Positions 37,634 through 46,784 of a stretch of 64,000 nt of DNA are shown here, one piece after another. The stretch comes from Clostridium akagii DSM 12554 (lineage in GTDB: Bacteria; Bacillota; Clostridia; Clostridiales; Clostridiaceae). The stretch lies in NCBI RefSeq assembly GCF_000686725.1, contig NZ_KK366008.1:448074-512073 (forward strand), in the 5' to 3' direction. The translations under genes and the position numbers were made by a program. Every line of letters starts with the position of its first letter. Position 1 is the first letter of the stretch. Below the pieces are notes generated by a model. The model did no database searches and was not told the DNA's origin. It saw only the letters and a list, made by a program, of their open reading frames with translations.

Positions 37634-38695
37634 CTATAATATTGAAATAAGATATGCCGTAAAAAGTTCAAAAAGTTCTATTACATTTCTTGGGTTCTTT
37701 CCAGATATCTCATGTATCTTTTCTAACCTATAATTTAAAGTGTTTCTATGTATATGTAATTTTTCCGAAGTAATATTAATCTCTTCGTTGTTATACACAT
37801 AGGCTACTAATGTCTTTAAAAGATCTATTTGCTTTGCCTCCTTCTTTAATTTTTCAATAATATTACTTAGCTCTGAATCACCTTTAAATTTTGCGAGCAT
37901 TGAAATAAAATGCAAGTCTTTAAATAAAAAAACATTTTTATTATTCTCAAGTTTTTTGCCTATATTTAACGCTGTAAGCGCCTGTTTTACTGATTTTGCT
38001 ATAATTATTTCATTGAGTCCTATTCCAAAATTCACATTACTATATTCATTATCAAAACATGCTGACAATCTCTTTATGATTGTTTCATCAGAATTCATAA
38101 AAAGTACTATTGTATAAGAATTAAGCATATAAAAATATTCGTTTTTACCTAAAATTTCATTTAATTTACTTTTTATTTTTTTTGAAGTTTCTTCATTAAA
38201 GCTTATTACCACTGCTGTATGTAAAATATTTAAATTTATTCCTAGAGAGAGCCCTCTTTCAATAAAATTTTCTGAATAATCGTCTGTTATATATGACAAA
38301 TCACAAAGAAATTTTTCTATCCGTTGTTCCTTAACATTTTTTTCATTCAAGGTATACTCCTGATTTATTAAAAGCTCCACTGTTACCCGTGCCAATTCAC
38401 TAAAAGATTTAACAATACTAGGCTCTCCTGAAATTCCAATAACACCAACAAGTTTTCCTGCAAAAAAAATCGGTGAATTCACGCCTCTTTTAACACCTTC
38501 ATAAGAATCATCATATATTTCAACTATTTTTTTAAATTTCAATACTTGTTTTGCTCCAGTATGAACCTGATTAATTCTATGTATATCTCCACTGCCTATT
38601 ATTACGCCCTGTTCGTCAGCAATAATAACATTATATGGAATAACCTTCATAATCATATACACAATTTTCTGTGCCAGCGGCTTAGACAATTTCAT
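37634..38695 (-). CDS. CdaR-family transcriptional regulator (sugar diacid recognition)
   Basis: 353-aa regulator with an N-terminal sugar-diacid recognition domain (about 5-135; VIIADEQGVIIGSGD, GVIGISGEP) and a C-terminal PucR-type helix-turn-helix (LHIHRNTLNYRLEKIHEISG, about 318-337). CdaR proteins activate genes for glycerate or glucarate use in enterics. Here it lies between lrgB and cfa with no sugar-acid catabolic gene near, which suggests it controls the LrgAB pair in response to a carboxylate. A GGGG precedes ATG 38695. Confidence 0.92.
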   Translation of the reverse strand: MKLSKPLAQKIVYMIMKVIPYNVIIADEQGVIIGSGDIHRINQVHTGAKQVLKFKKIVEIYDDSYEGVKRGVNSPIFFAGKLVGVIGISGEPSIVKSFSELARVTVELLINQEYTLNEKNVKEQRIEKFLCDLSYITDDYSENFIERGLSLGINLNILHTAVVISFNEETSKKIKSKLNEILGKNEYFYMLNSYTIVLFMNSDETIIKRLSACFDNEYSNVNFGIGLNEIIIAKSVKQALTALNIGKKLENNKNVFLFKDLHFISMLAKFKGDSELSNIIEKLKKEAKQIDLLKTLVAYVYNNEEINITSEKLHIHRNTLNYRLEKIHEISGKNPRNVIELFELFTAYLISIL

Positions 38696-38735
38696 AATAA
38701 TATACCCCTATCTGTAGTTTATATAAAGCTACAAT

Positions 38736-39437
38736 TCATAATAAACTATGAAATATTTTCGCAAGTATTGGAGCGATTATTACTGTTATTAGACCTGTAA
38801 TTCCTATAGCAAGACTACTCATAGCACCCTCGACTTCACCTAATTCAATTGCTTTAGATGTACCAACAGCATGAGAAGAACAACCCAGTGATATTCCTCT
38901 TGCTACTCTATCATTTATACGAAAAATTTTAAAAATAGTAGGTCCAATTACAGCACCTGTTATTCCCGTAATTATAATAGCTGCAACTGTTATTGATGGT
39001 ATCCCACCAATTTGCTTAGAAACCTCCATACCAATTGGCGTAGTTATAGATTTAGGAATCATTGATAAACTAAGTTGTTTTGAAATTCCAAATAAATTAC
39101 ACAAAAGGATTACGCTAGTAATACCACCCACTGTTCCTAGTGAAATGCCCAAAAATATAGGAAGTGCATTTTCTTTGAACAGTCTTATTTTTTTATATAA
39201 TGGAACGGCTAAAACCACTGTCGCTGGTGCTAATAACAATGTTATAAACTGTCCACCAGTATTATATTCCGTTGTGCTTATGTTAAAACATTTTAGGAAT
39301 GCTATAAGCAAAATTATACTTACTAAAAGTGGATTTAAAATAGCGAGTTTTATTTTTTTATTTATGTAACATGCGATTTCGAAAGCCATTAACGAAATCA
39401 TTATGAAAAATAATGGTGAAGAAATTAAGTCATGCAA
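38736..39437 (-). CDS. lrgB: LrgB family membrane protein
   Basis: 233-aa polytopic membrane protein of the LrgB/CidB family. The conserved segments SMIPKSITTPIGMEVSKQIGG and RGISLGCSSHAVGTSKAIELGEVEGAMSSLA are intact. LrgAB homologues were first described as antiholins; in Bacillus PftAB and in streptococci they take up or release pyruvate. Start is TTG 39437 with AAGGAGC ahead; it begins 5 bases after lrgA. Confidence 0.94.
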   Translation of the reverse strand: MHDLISSPLFFIMISLMAFEIACYINKKIKLAILNPLLVSIILLIAFLKCFNISTTEYNTGGQFITLLLAPATVVLAVPLYKKIRLFKENALPIFLGISLGTVGGITSVILLCNLFGISKQLSLSMIPKSITTPIGMEVSKQIGGIPSITVAAIIITGITGAVIGPTIFKIFRINDRVARGISLGCSSHAVGTSKAIELGEVEGAMSSLAIGITGLITVIIAPILAKIFHSLL

Positions 39438-39442
39438 AACAT

Positions 39443-39784
39443 TCAGCTCCTTTTAAGTATCTGCACCGTTATCCCAGTGATAACCATAGCAACAACCGTA
39501 GATATAAAAATTATAATAATTAAATATGGCCAACAATTTCTTATACTCCCTATGCTTGCAATAAGTCCAACACCTGCCGGAACAAAGAAAAATGGTAAAT
39601 GCTCTAATAAAAAATTGCTTACCTCTTCCACTGATTCTACTTTTAAAATTCCAGAGCATAAAAAAATAACAAGTAATATCATACCAACTACATTTCCTGG
39701 TATCTTAAGTCCTAATACAGTACTTATGACACTACCTAAAAAACAAAATCCTAGTATAATTGCCAATTGCCTTGTAATTTTCAT
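39443..39784 (-). CDS. lrgA: LrgA/CidA family membrane protein
   Basis: 113-aa four-helix holin-like protein, partner of LrgB. The family motif LKIPGNVVGMILL and the FFVPAGVGL segment are present. GAGGAGG stands before ATG. It is the first gene of lrgA-lrgB-cdaR-cfa. In the 336-base region upstream (39785-40120) candidate promoters on the minus strand include TTGTAT-17-TAAAAT near 39890, and a direct repeat AAATGAACAAATGAAT lies near 39820; none is certain. Confidence 0.93.
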   Translation of the reverse strand: MKITRQLAIILGFCFLGSVISTVLGLKIPGNVVGMILLVIFLCSGILKVESVEEVSNFLLEHLPFFFVPAGVGLIASIGSIRNCWPYLIIIIFISTVVAMVITGITVQILKRS

Positions 39785-40049
39785 CTGTGCGCCTCCTCTC
39801 TAAGTATACTTTATTCATTTGTTCATTTGCACCAATCATCGTGTCATAACCATTATTTTATACTAATTCTTTATAATATACAATGGTCATTTGATTTGTC
39901 TTTTTTCTATTCTATTGTGCATTCGAACAAAATCAATTGTAGTAATCGTATACAGTTCATCTCATTGATCACACTTCAAAATATAAATGTGGTAATAACC
40001 GAAGCTTCTCCTAGCAGTGTTATATCCGATTTATCAAATAAAATTCATA

Positions 40050-40077
40050 GGGCACTTATATAAATATATAAGTGCCC
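40050..40077 (-). terminator. Hairpin after the CmpB-type membrane protein gene
   Basis: 13-bp inverted repeat GGGCACTTATATA / TATATAAGTGCCC with a short centre. The minus-strand tail TATGAATTTTATTTG is only partly T-rich. It lies 44 bases past the 40121 stop. Confidence 0.65.
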
Positions 40078-40120
40078 ATTTCCTACTGCATATATTTGTT
40101 TCTTCACGTTATAAATCCCA

Positions 40121-40948
40121 CTACCCTCTTCGAGTAGCATTCTTTTTTAATTCCTCTAAAGCTTCAAAATACTTATTAGACCTAATATTCGGGAATGCTC
40201 TAATAAGTCTTCTGTGAAGTATGTTTTTTCTTGCTATAAGGTTATTATAATTCTGTTTAAGTCCATCAACTTCATCATCATATTTTGTTTTGATTGCGAT
40301 TAACTCATCCTCATGTTTTCTTTTGAACTCAATTGAATCCTTAGATATCTCTTTAGCCAAGGTATCTGAACTTTCTTTTATTCTAGCAGATATTTCATCA
40401 ATTTTCTTTAATCTTACGTTAAATTTTAATACAGTTTCAACTGCCGCCACCATATCTATAATTAATAAAGTAATTATTACACCCAACATTATATTGCCTA
40501 AAAGTATTGGAATTAATTTTGTAATATCCCTAATTACAGTATGAATTATTTTAACAACAAAAACACTTGCTAGTCCCCAAATCAATGAAAATCTAAGACA
40601 AATGTACCCTTTTATGTTAAATGATCTCTGTGAATAATCCCACCACCTATTATTAAACAACTTTTCAAGTATAAATCCAGTTATAAATTCAATAAGAGAG
40701 GTAACAATAATGGAAACAATAAAAATCAATATTAAATTATTTCCAATTGGTGTAATTAATTCTATGAGTATAACAACTCCAAACCCATATATAGGGCAAA
40801 CTGGTCCATTCAAAAATCCTCGATTAACAAATTCGCCTGTCTTAATTGCCGCATATACAACTTCTATGCACCAACCTATAAATGCATATATAGTAAAATA
40901 AAGAATAACGTTATATAATGATAAATTAAAAATTATTATGTTTTGCAT
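40121..40948 (-). CDS. Putative ABC-transporter type IV (CmpB) family membrane protein
   Basis: 275-aa membrane protein of the family annotated as putative ABC-transporter type IV (PF06541). The conserved start YAFIGWCIEVVYAAI...NRGFLNGPVCPIYGFG is at about 16-53; about five membrane segments follow, then a charged helical tail of about 90 residues with coiled-coil character (IDEISARIKESSDTLAKE). No ATPase gene is adjacent and transport has not been shown for the family. ATG 40948 has GGGAG before it; the frame extends 20 codons further. Confidence 0.85.
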   Translation of the reverse strand: MQNIIIFNLSLYNVILYFTIYAFIGWCIEVVYAAIKTGEFVNRGFLNGPVCPIYGFGVVILIELITPIGNNLILIFIVSIIVTSLIEFITGFILEKLFNNRWWDYSQRSFNIKGYICLRFSLIWGLASVFVVKIIHTVIRDITKLIPILLGNIMLGVIITLLIIDMVAAVETVLKFNVRLKKIDEISARIKESSDTLAKEISKDSIEFKRKHEDELIAIKTKYDDEVDGLKQNYNNLIARKNILHRRLIRAFPNIRSNKYFEALEELKKNATRRG

Positions 40949-41077
40949 AGATACTCCCATTTCACTTAATATTATAATCCAAGGCATCTTCAAAAAACAA
41001 CCAATCACGCTAGCCTATTTTGATTCAGATATCTCTTTTATCTATATTATAAGTAAAAAAAGATTTTTTGTATACTT

Positions 41078-41461
41078 TTAATTTACACCTTTAGCCCATA
41101 TAATATTTTCATAGGATGATATTAATGGTATATTGAGCCCATATGTCTTTATTTCATATTTTTTATTAACCCTAAGTTCCCAGTATAAATTTTCAGAATT
41201 TAATTTTAATTCTAGCGCACTGTCAGTATCATTAAATGTAATTATTTTACCATCATCAGTTTGTGCATAAATTAAATAAATATCACTATTATTATACGTT
41301 TTTATTTGTTTATTCGAAATAGTTACTACATAAGTGTTTCTAAATAAATGCGGAAAAAATGCAACCACCCCTACTATTAATACTATACCAATTATTATTA
41401 AAACAATATTGAATTTATAGAACTTGTTATTTTTAAATTTATAAAAATTGTTTTTCATCAT
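41078..41461 (-). CDS. DUF1523-like membrane-anchored protein
   Basis: 127-aa protein with one membrane segment (about residues 18-38) and an extracytoplasmic beta-rich domain. Its RNTYVVTISNKQIK, DIYLIYAQTDDGK and F-N-D-T-D-S-A-L-E pattern agrees with the DUF1523 family of unknown function, from memory. GAGGAGA precedes the tandem ATGATG at 41461. About 70 bases separate it from the upstream-start side of the CmpB-type gene, which is on the same strand. Confidence 0.72.
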   Translation of the reverse strand: MMKNNFYKFKNNKFYKFNIVLIIIGIVLIVGVVAFFPHLFRNTYVVTISNKQIKTYNNSDIYLIYAQTDDGKIITFNDTDSALELKLNSENLYWELRVNKKYEIKTYGLNIPLISSYENIIWAKGVN

Positions 41462-41599
41462 AAAATCTCCTCGATTTTAATAAATATACTCTATTTAATT
41501 ATTACTAATTTTATATATATATTAGTATTAAATTTAGAATTAAATTTACATTAATGAATATTACACTTTCAGTAATCCTTACATACCCAAAATAAATAA

Positions 41600-41847
41600 A
41601 ACGGAGCAGTAGCACAACTTGAACGTGATTACATAAAGGATAGAGAAATGGAAGGCATAGCTATTGCAAAGCAGAAAGGAAAATTCAAATGTCGCACCCT
41701 AAACAGTGGGACAAGTATTATAAAATGATGAAACAAGGGCAAATAAAAGGTATTGATGTGATGAAAATTTTAGATTTAAAGAAAACTACTTTTTATAAAC
41801 TAATAAAAGAATATGAGTCTTACGAAAGGGGTCTAAAATATTTATAG
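41600..41847 (+). pseudogene. C-terminal remnant of a serine recombinase (resolvase/invertase), frameshifted
   Basis: Translation from 41603 gives AQLERDYIKDREMEGIAIAKQKGKFKC, the long helix region that follows the catalytic domain of Tn3-type resolvases. After a +1-type shift near 41690 the frame continues with HPKQWDKYYKMMKQGQIKG and the helix-turn-helix DVMKILDLKKTTFYKLIKEY, ending at TAG 41847. The whole catalytic N-terminus with the serine is absent. It marks the left border of an island of acquired or decayed DNA. Confidence 0.88.
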
Positions 41848-41921
41848 AGAACATTATAATTAGTTATATGAGGGTGTCAGCCAACGAAACCTACGCTAAG
41901 GAAATAAATACTGTAAACCTT

Positions 41922-42040
41922 CGTTTATGGCACTTAAATAAAACACTTATAAATAGCTGATTTATAAGTGTTTTTCAGTTCAAAAAGTATTACAAAAAAT
42001 GAAGTACAAAATAATGCTAATACACCGTTTATGGTACTTA
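41922..42040. repeat. Pair of 15-bp direct repeats around a terminator
   Basis: CGTTTATGGCACTTA (41922-41936) and CGTTTATGGTACTTA (42026-42040) match at 14 of 15 positions, 104 bases apart. They lie right after the resolvase remnant and could be relics of a recombination site or of a deleted element. Confidence 0.4.
41940..41976 (+). terminator. Terminator downstream of the resolvase remnant
   Basis: 15-bp inverted repeat AAAACACTTATAAAT / ATTTATAAGTGTTTT with a 5-base loop, followed by TC. Symmetric T and A runs let it act in both directions. Confidence 0.75.
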
Positions 42041-42143
42041 TTTTAAAATATTATTGGATTAATATAGTCAAAACTTTTGCTTTAATTTTAAGTTCTATCA
42101 AATCTTTGATTTTGTTGTATGTATATAATTTTTCAAAAAAAAG

Positions 42144-42172
42144 TTGCAAAATTATATCTTTTGTATTAATAT
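42144..42172 (+). promoter_or_regulatory. Candidate promoter of the DMT transporter unit
   Basis: TTGCAA, spacer 17, TAATAT, about 100 bases before the start codon. The remainder of the 422-base gap 41848-42269 holds the direct repeats and terminator listed separately. Confidence 0.5.
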
Positions 42173-42269
42173 GAGAAATAGCTAATATTTATACTATATT
42201 TCATAACATTTACATATTAGTAAAGAGATGAAGTCAAAAAGACAAAATGATCGTTATAAGGAGGCGAAT

Positions 42270-43181
42270 ATGAGCGTACATAAAATCAAATCAAATCTTA
42301 TTCTTTTACTTGTTGCAATTATATGGGGATTTGCATTTGTTGCACAACGAGAGGGAATAAAATATATTGGACCATTTACTTTTAATGGTATTCGTTTTGC
42401 ACTTGGTAGTATTTCTCTAATTCCACTTATGTTATTTAATAAAAATATGCATCATAGTTATGTTAATAAGCATGGTATTAAACGTGCAATAAGCTCCGGT
42501 ATTCTGGCTGGAATAATCCTATTTTCGGCTTCGTCTTTACAACAGATTGGCCTTTTAGGTACAACAGCTGGTAAAGCTGGTTTTATAACTGGATTATATA
42601 TTGTTCTTGTTCCAATTTTAGGAATAATTTTAAAACAGTATATTGGTATTAATGGGTGGCTTGGTGCAATAATTGCTACGATTGGATTGTATTTACTGTG
42701 TGTTACAGATCGATTTTCTATTTCATATTATGATTTGCTGGAGCTTATAGGATCGTTATTATTTGCAATACATATACTTCTAATTGACCGATTTTCATTA
42801 AAAGTTGATACTTTGAAATTAGCATTTTTTCAATTTTTAACATGTTCAGTTCTTAGTATGGCAATGGCTCTATTTATGGAAAAGGTATCTTTAAGTGGCA
42901 TTCATAAATCTATAATACCTATTCTATATGGTGGAGTTTTTTCAGTAGGAATTGCTTATACATTGCAGATAGTTGGTCAAAAAAATGCAAATCCTTCACA
43001 TGCAGCTATAATTCTAAGTTTTGAATCTGTTTTTGCAGTTATTGGAGGAACTATAATTTTAAATGAAAATTTAGGATTAAAGGGCTTTTTAGGTTGTGCT
43101 TTTATGTTTACAGGTATGTTGTTATCTCAGTTTCGTAGTCATGATAAAAAAAATATGCTATCTGATAGTGAAACTGGATAA
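42270..43181 (+). CDS. EamA/DMT family drug-metabolite transporter
   Basis: 303-aa membrane protein with ten predicted segments forming two EamA repeats; the first begins LILLLVAIIWGFAFVAQREG and the second LLELIGSLLFAIHILLIDRF. Members export amino acids, metabolites or drugs. ATG 42270 has AAGGAGG six bases upstream; the frame runs 14 codons further. It precedes the radical-SAM-like gene by 34 bases on the same strand, in a region bounded by decayed mobile elements, so the two may form a unit in which it exports the enzyme's product. That link is inference. Confidence 0.9.
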   Translation: MSVHKIKSNLILLLVAIIWGFAFVAQREGIKYIGPFTFNGIRFALGSISLIPLMLFNKNMHHSYVNKHGIKRAISSGILAGIILFSASSLQQIGLLGTTAGKAGFITGLYIVLVPILGIILKQYIGINGWLGAIIATIGLYLLCVTDRFSISYYDLLELIGSLLFAIHILLIDRFSLKVDTLKLAFFQFLTCSVLSMAMALFMEKVSLSGIHKSIIPILYGGVFSVGIAYTLQIVGQKNANPSHAAIILSFESVFAVIGGTIILNENLGLKGFLGCAFMFTGMLLSQFRSHDKKNMLSDSETG

Positions 43182-43215
43182 GGGTAATATTTAAAAAAAT
43201 TTTAGTCTTTAATAA

Positions 43216-44361
43216 ATGATGTGTTTAAAATTGAAATGTAACAGTTTATTACAAAAAATCAATAAAGAACTTACAGATAATGTTCCTTTAGTTAAACCAG
43301 AAAAATATTTATTTTCACGACCTAAAAACATTAGTATAGGTACTACAAATATATCAGGTAATTCTCTTAATAAAATTATTATATATCTAAGATCTGATGT
43401 TGGCGGTGAGCATGGTACTGAAACAGGAGGATGTGCTTGTTGTAAACATTGGAGGCTAGGAACTGCAGGTATTAAACTTGATATTCCAAATATGTATATA
43501 AATCAATATCTATATGCAGTGAAATTACATGGGTTACAACCTGTTGTTAGTCTTTACAATGAAGGTAATATACTTAATACTAATGAGGTTCCTATAGATG
43601 AATTAATTTATATTATTAAGCATATGTCAAAAAATAACGTCAAAAAATTAATTATAGAAAGTAGACCAGAATTTATAGATCAGAATAAGTTAACAAAAAT
43701 AAAAGCTGTGTCTGGTAATATGACAATAGAAATTGGAATTGGATTGGAATCTGTAAATGATTTTGTAAGAAATGAATTATTTTTAAAAAATATGAAAAAA
43801 AGTGAATATGAATCAGCAGTTAAAATAATTAATGAAAATAATATGAAATCTCTTACATATGTAATTTTGAAACCAGCTTTCTTAAATGAGGTACAAGCAA
43901 TAAAAGAAGCAATAGAAACAATTAAATATGTTTTTAATGCAGGGTCGCATGCTGTTTCGCTTGAACCAATTGGTGTTGAACCATACACGGTAACTAATCT
44001 ATTATATGAAGATTGTAAGTATATACCTCCAAAATTATGGAGCGTGTTAGAAGTTCTTAAGCAGACATATCAACTTGGGGAAATTAGAATTGGTGCTTGT
44101 CAAGTATCACCAAGACCAACTACTTTACCGTCAAATTGTGATAAATGTACAAATAAAGTTTTGGAGAAATTTGATGAATGGAATTGTACATATGACATTT
44201 CTGTTTTAAATGAGTTATATTGCAGCAATTGTTATGATACATATATTGATGATGTTAATAAGTTAGATAGTTTTATCGATGAAAAATCTATAGAAAAAGA
44301 TATCCTAGATTTTATAAATCATTATAATACTGTAAGCATGGAGAAAGTAACAAATAGTTAA
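43216..44361 (+). CDS. RaSEA-like radical SAM-related protein with an abnormal cysteine motif
   Basis: 381-aa protein resembling the TIGR01210/RaSEA group (radical SAM subunit of archaeosine synthase and uncharacterised relatives): VVSLYNEGNILNTNEVP, KKLIIESRPEFID, IEIGIGLESVNDFVRNE, TYVILKPAFLNE, VSLEPIGVE and PPKLWSVLEVL follow in the order of an Elp3-type barrel. The [4Fe-4S] site, normally CxxxCxxC or a longer variant, is GGCACCKHW here, with only Cys73, Cys75 and Cys76. Two CxxC pairs near the C-terminus (NCDKC, YCSNC) may bind metal. Tandem ATG starts at 43216 and 43219 lack a good ribosome binding site. An IS1182 remnant begins two bases after its stop. Function unknown. Confidence 0.72.
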   Translation: MMCLKLKCNSLLQKINKELTDNVPLVKPEKYLFSRPKNISIGTTNISGNSLNKIIIYLRSDVGGEHGTETGGCACCKHWRLGTAGIKLDIPNMYINQYLYAVKLHGLQPVVSLYNEGNILNTNEVPIDELIYIIKHMSKNNVKKLIIESRPEFIDQNKLTKIKAVSGNMTIEIGIGLESVNDFVRNELFLKNMKKSEYESAVKIINENNMKSLTYVILKPAFLNEVQAIKEAIETIKYVFNAGSHAVSLEPIGVEPYTVTNLLYEDCKYIPPKLWSVLEVLKQTYQLGEIRIGACQVSPRPTTLPSNCDKCTNKVLEKFDEWNCTYDISVLNELYCSNCYDTYIDDVNKLDSFIDEKSIEKDILDFINHYNTVSMEKVTNS

Positions 44362-44363
44362 TT

Positions 44364-45294
44364 GGGGCTGTTGCGCCAAGAAATTAGTGTGACAGTTTTT
44401 TTTGCAAAAAAACAATTCCTACGCTTCTAGCAAAATTGAAAGTGCATGCAAGCGAGATATTAATTTCATGTATCTTTTAGAAAGTGCGTCAGCACCAGTC
44501 TATTCAACTATAGCTAGATTTCGTAGCCTTCATTTTACACCAGTTGCCGAAGAACTTTTATCACAAATGACAGATTTTCTGGCACATAATGGAGAGCTTT
44601 CGCTAGAAAATCTGTTCATTGACGGTACAAAGATTGAGGCGGTGTAGCCAATAAGTACACTTCCGTCTGGAAAAAATAAATTACTAAAAATCAGAAAAAA
44701 CTCATGGATAAAATTCCAGCATTTATTTTACAAGCTGAAAAAGATTTTTGAATTAAAATTTTGTATAAAAGTTTAATTCAAAAAACATTATACCAGCTTG
44801 ATAGATACATCCAAAGATTGAAACAGTAGAATCAGTACATTCAATTTACAAAAGAATCATTGCAGATTCAGGATATGAAAGTGAAGAAAATTATTTGTAT
44901 TTGGAAAATAATCAACAGCTAGCATTCATTAAGCCTACAAATTATGAAATCAGTAAAAGGTGAAGTAAAGCAAGACATGGGATTCAGACGCTTCTTGTGT
45001 CGTGGACAACAAAATATACTGGCAGAATGCATCTTGCTTGGGATTTCACATAACGTAAATAAGTTACACAATAAAATACAAAATGGACGTTGTGGTTCTT
45101 ATGTTTTTCCATTAAAAGCAGCGTAAACTTTAGAATTTTAAAATTCAAAAAAAATGGGTAAAAATACCCTTTATTTTCTGTACCCTTTTTACATTTCAAT
45201 TTCAAAAAACATAAATTCAATCCTAAAATCTAAAATATAGTATAGAAAAAGAGCTGTTCATAGCAATTAAAAAAATCGCTAATGCAACAGCCCC
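44364..45294 (+). mobile_element. Decayed IS1182-family insertion sequence
   Basis: The ends carry inverted repeats GGGGCTGTTGC (44364-44374) and GCAACAGCCCC (45284-45294). Inside are scattered pieces of an IS1182-type DDE transposase on the plus strand: an N-terminal part with CKRDINFMYLLESASAP and FIDGTKIEA (stop at 44647), a segment with IIADSGYESEENYLYLENN near 44850, and a C-terminal part with MGFRRFLCRGQQN. In-frame stops, frameshifts and internal deletions reduce it to 931 bp, so it cannot move by itself. No clear target-site duplication was found. Confidence 0.88.
44402..44647 (+). pseudogene. IS1182 transposase, N-terminal fragment
   Basis: An 81-codon open stretch with RDINFMYLLESASAPVYSTI, ARFRSLHF and ENLFIDGTKIEA, ending at an in-frame TAG where intact relatives continue with ANKYTFVWKK. 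The following bases still encode NKYTSVWKK in a neighbouring frame, showing a recent nonsense/frameshift change. Confidence 0.8.
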
Positions 45295-45330
45295 GTTTCA
45301 TTTATTTACTGAAATACCAACATATTAATA

Positions 45331-46074
45331 TTAATCATTAAACAAACTTAGAAACTGTTTTATTCTTTGATTTTCTGTTTCCTCAAATATTTGCTTTGGG
45401 CTGCCCTCTTCCACAATAAGTCCATGATCCAAAAATATTACTTTATGAGCAGTATTTCTTGCAAAGCTCATTTTATGAGTTACAATTACCATGGTCATGC
45501 CTTCATGTGATAGGTTTTTCATTACTTTTAACACTTCTCCCTCAATTTCAGGATCAAGTGCAGATGTTGGTTCATCAAATAGTAACACATCAGGTTCCAT
45601 GGCCATTGCACGTGCTATAGCAACTCTTTGCTGTTGTCCACCAGACAATTGATATGGATAATCATCACACTTTTCTATAAGTCCAACTTTTTCTAAAAGT
45701 TTAAGTCCCTTTTCACGAGCTTCATTTTTGGGACGTTTTAGAACAATAACTAATCCTTCAATAATATTTTCTATAACTGTCATATGAGGAAATAAATAAA
45801 ATCCTTGAAATACCATTCCTGTTTTCTTTCTTAGCGTTATTACTTCTTTTTTACTTGGTTTATTATCTTTATCAAAAGTTAATTTGCTAGTTCCCACACT
45901 GATTGTACCCTCACTAGGAGTTTCTAGTAGATTTATACAACGTAGCAATGTAGTTTTCCCTGAACCAGATGGCCCAATAATTACTGTTGTTTCACCCTTG
46001 TTTACTTGTAAATTTACACCTTTTAAAATCTCATCATTTCCAAAACTCTTATGCAAATTTTTTATATCAATCAT
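45331..46074 (-). CDS. Polar amino-acid ABC transporter ATPase
   Basis: 247-aa ATPase of the polar amino-acid (GlnQ/HisP/TcyC) type. Walker A GPSGSGKTT at about 34-42, Q-loop MVFQGFYLFPHM, signature LSGGQQQR and Walker B LLFDEPTSALDPE are canonical. ATG 46074 has GGAGGAT seven bases upstream; its first bases come 15 before... the permease stop at 46089, i.e. close spacing. Third gene of the importer operon. Confidence 0.95.
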   Translation of the reverse strand: MIDIKNLHKSFGNDEILKGVNLQVNKGETTVIIGPSGSGKTTLLRCINLLETPSEGTISVGTSKLTFDKDNKPSKKEVITLRKKTGMVFQGFYLFPHMTVIENIIEGLVIVLKRPKNEAREKGLKLLEKVGLIEKCDDYPYQLSGGQQQRVAIARAMAMEPDVLLFDEPTSALDPEIEGEVLKVMKNLSHEGMTMVIVTHKMSFARNTAHKVIFLDHGLIVEEGSPKQIFEETENQRIKQFLSLFND

Positions 46075-46088
46075 AATATTATCCTCCA

Positions 46089-46772
46089 TTACATTGCCAC
46101 AGACCTTTCTAGTCTTTTTTCTAGCTTTTGCTGAAATAAAGACAATACTGCACAAAATATTAGATAGATAAATGCCGCTTCGCTATATAAATATAGTGGC
46201 TCATATGTTGTTGCAGTTATTGTTTGTGCAACCTGAAACAGTTCCGTCACAGTTATTGTTGCTGCTAGTGATGTATCCTTGACAAGACTAATAAATGAAT
46301 TTGCAAGTGCCGGTATAGCAACCCTTGCAGCTTGTGGTAAAATAACTCGTCGTAATGCCTGATTATCACTCATGCCAATGGAATAAGCAGCTTCCCATTG
46401 CCCTTTATTTGTAGACAAAATTGATGCTCTTATTATTTCAGAATTATATGCGCCTACACTCAAAGTAAATCCAATTGTGGCAGAAGTTAACGCACCAATT
46501 GTGATTCCTGCAGCAGGTAGACCATAAAAGATAATAAATAATTGAACTAGTAAAGGGGTTCCCCTAATTATAAAAACATAAAACTTTGCTATTGCTACCA
46601 AAGGTTTTATATTTGAAATACGTGCTAATGCCGTTAACAATGCAAGTATTAGCCCAAGTATAAATGATATCACAGCAAGTGGAACTGTAAATTCTAGTCC
46701 TGCTTTTAACAAAGGAAAAAAAGAACTTGTGAGTATGTGTATTATTCTTAATGTTGAATCGTCTAACTTCAT
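46089..46772 (-). CDS. Polar amino-acid ABC transporter permease
   Basis: 227-aa permease with about five membrane segments. The HisM/GlnP family pattern is clear: YVFIIRGTPLLVQLFIIFYGLP in the first half and the EAA loop EAAYSIGMSDNQALRRVILPQAARVAIP. It starts 12 bases after the binding-protein gene, with GGGTGAT before ATG. A single permease gene suggests a homodimeric pore. Confidence 0.95.
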   Translation of the reverse strand: MKLDDSTLRIIHILTSSFFPLLKAGLEFTVPLAVISFILGLILALLTALARISNIKPLVAIAKFYVFIIRGTPLLVQLFIIFYGLPAAGITIGALTSATIGFTLSVGAYNSEIIRASILSTNKGQWEAAYSIGMSDNQALRRVILPQAARVAIPALANSFISLVKDTSLAATITVTELFQVAQTITATTYEPLYLYSEAAFIYLIFCAVLSLFQQKLEKRLERSVAM

Positions 46773-46784
46773 TACATCACCCTA

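Noticed and set aside
44944-45126. 60-codon frame ending in FPLKAA as an independent gene
   Set aside because: It is the C-terminal piece of the decayed IS1182 transposase inside the element's inverted repeats.
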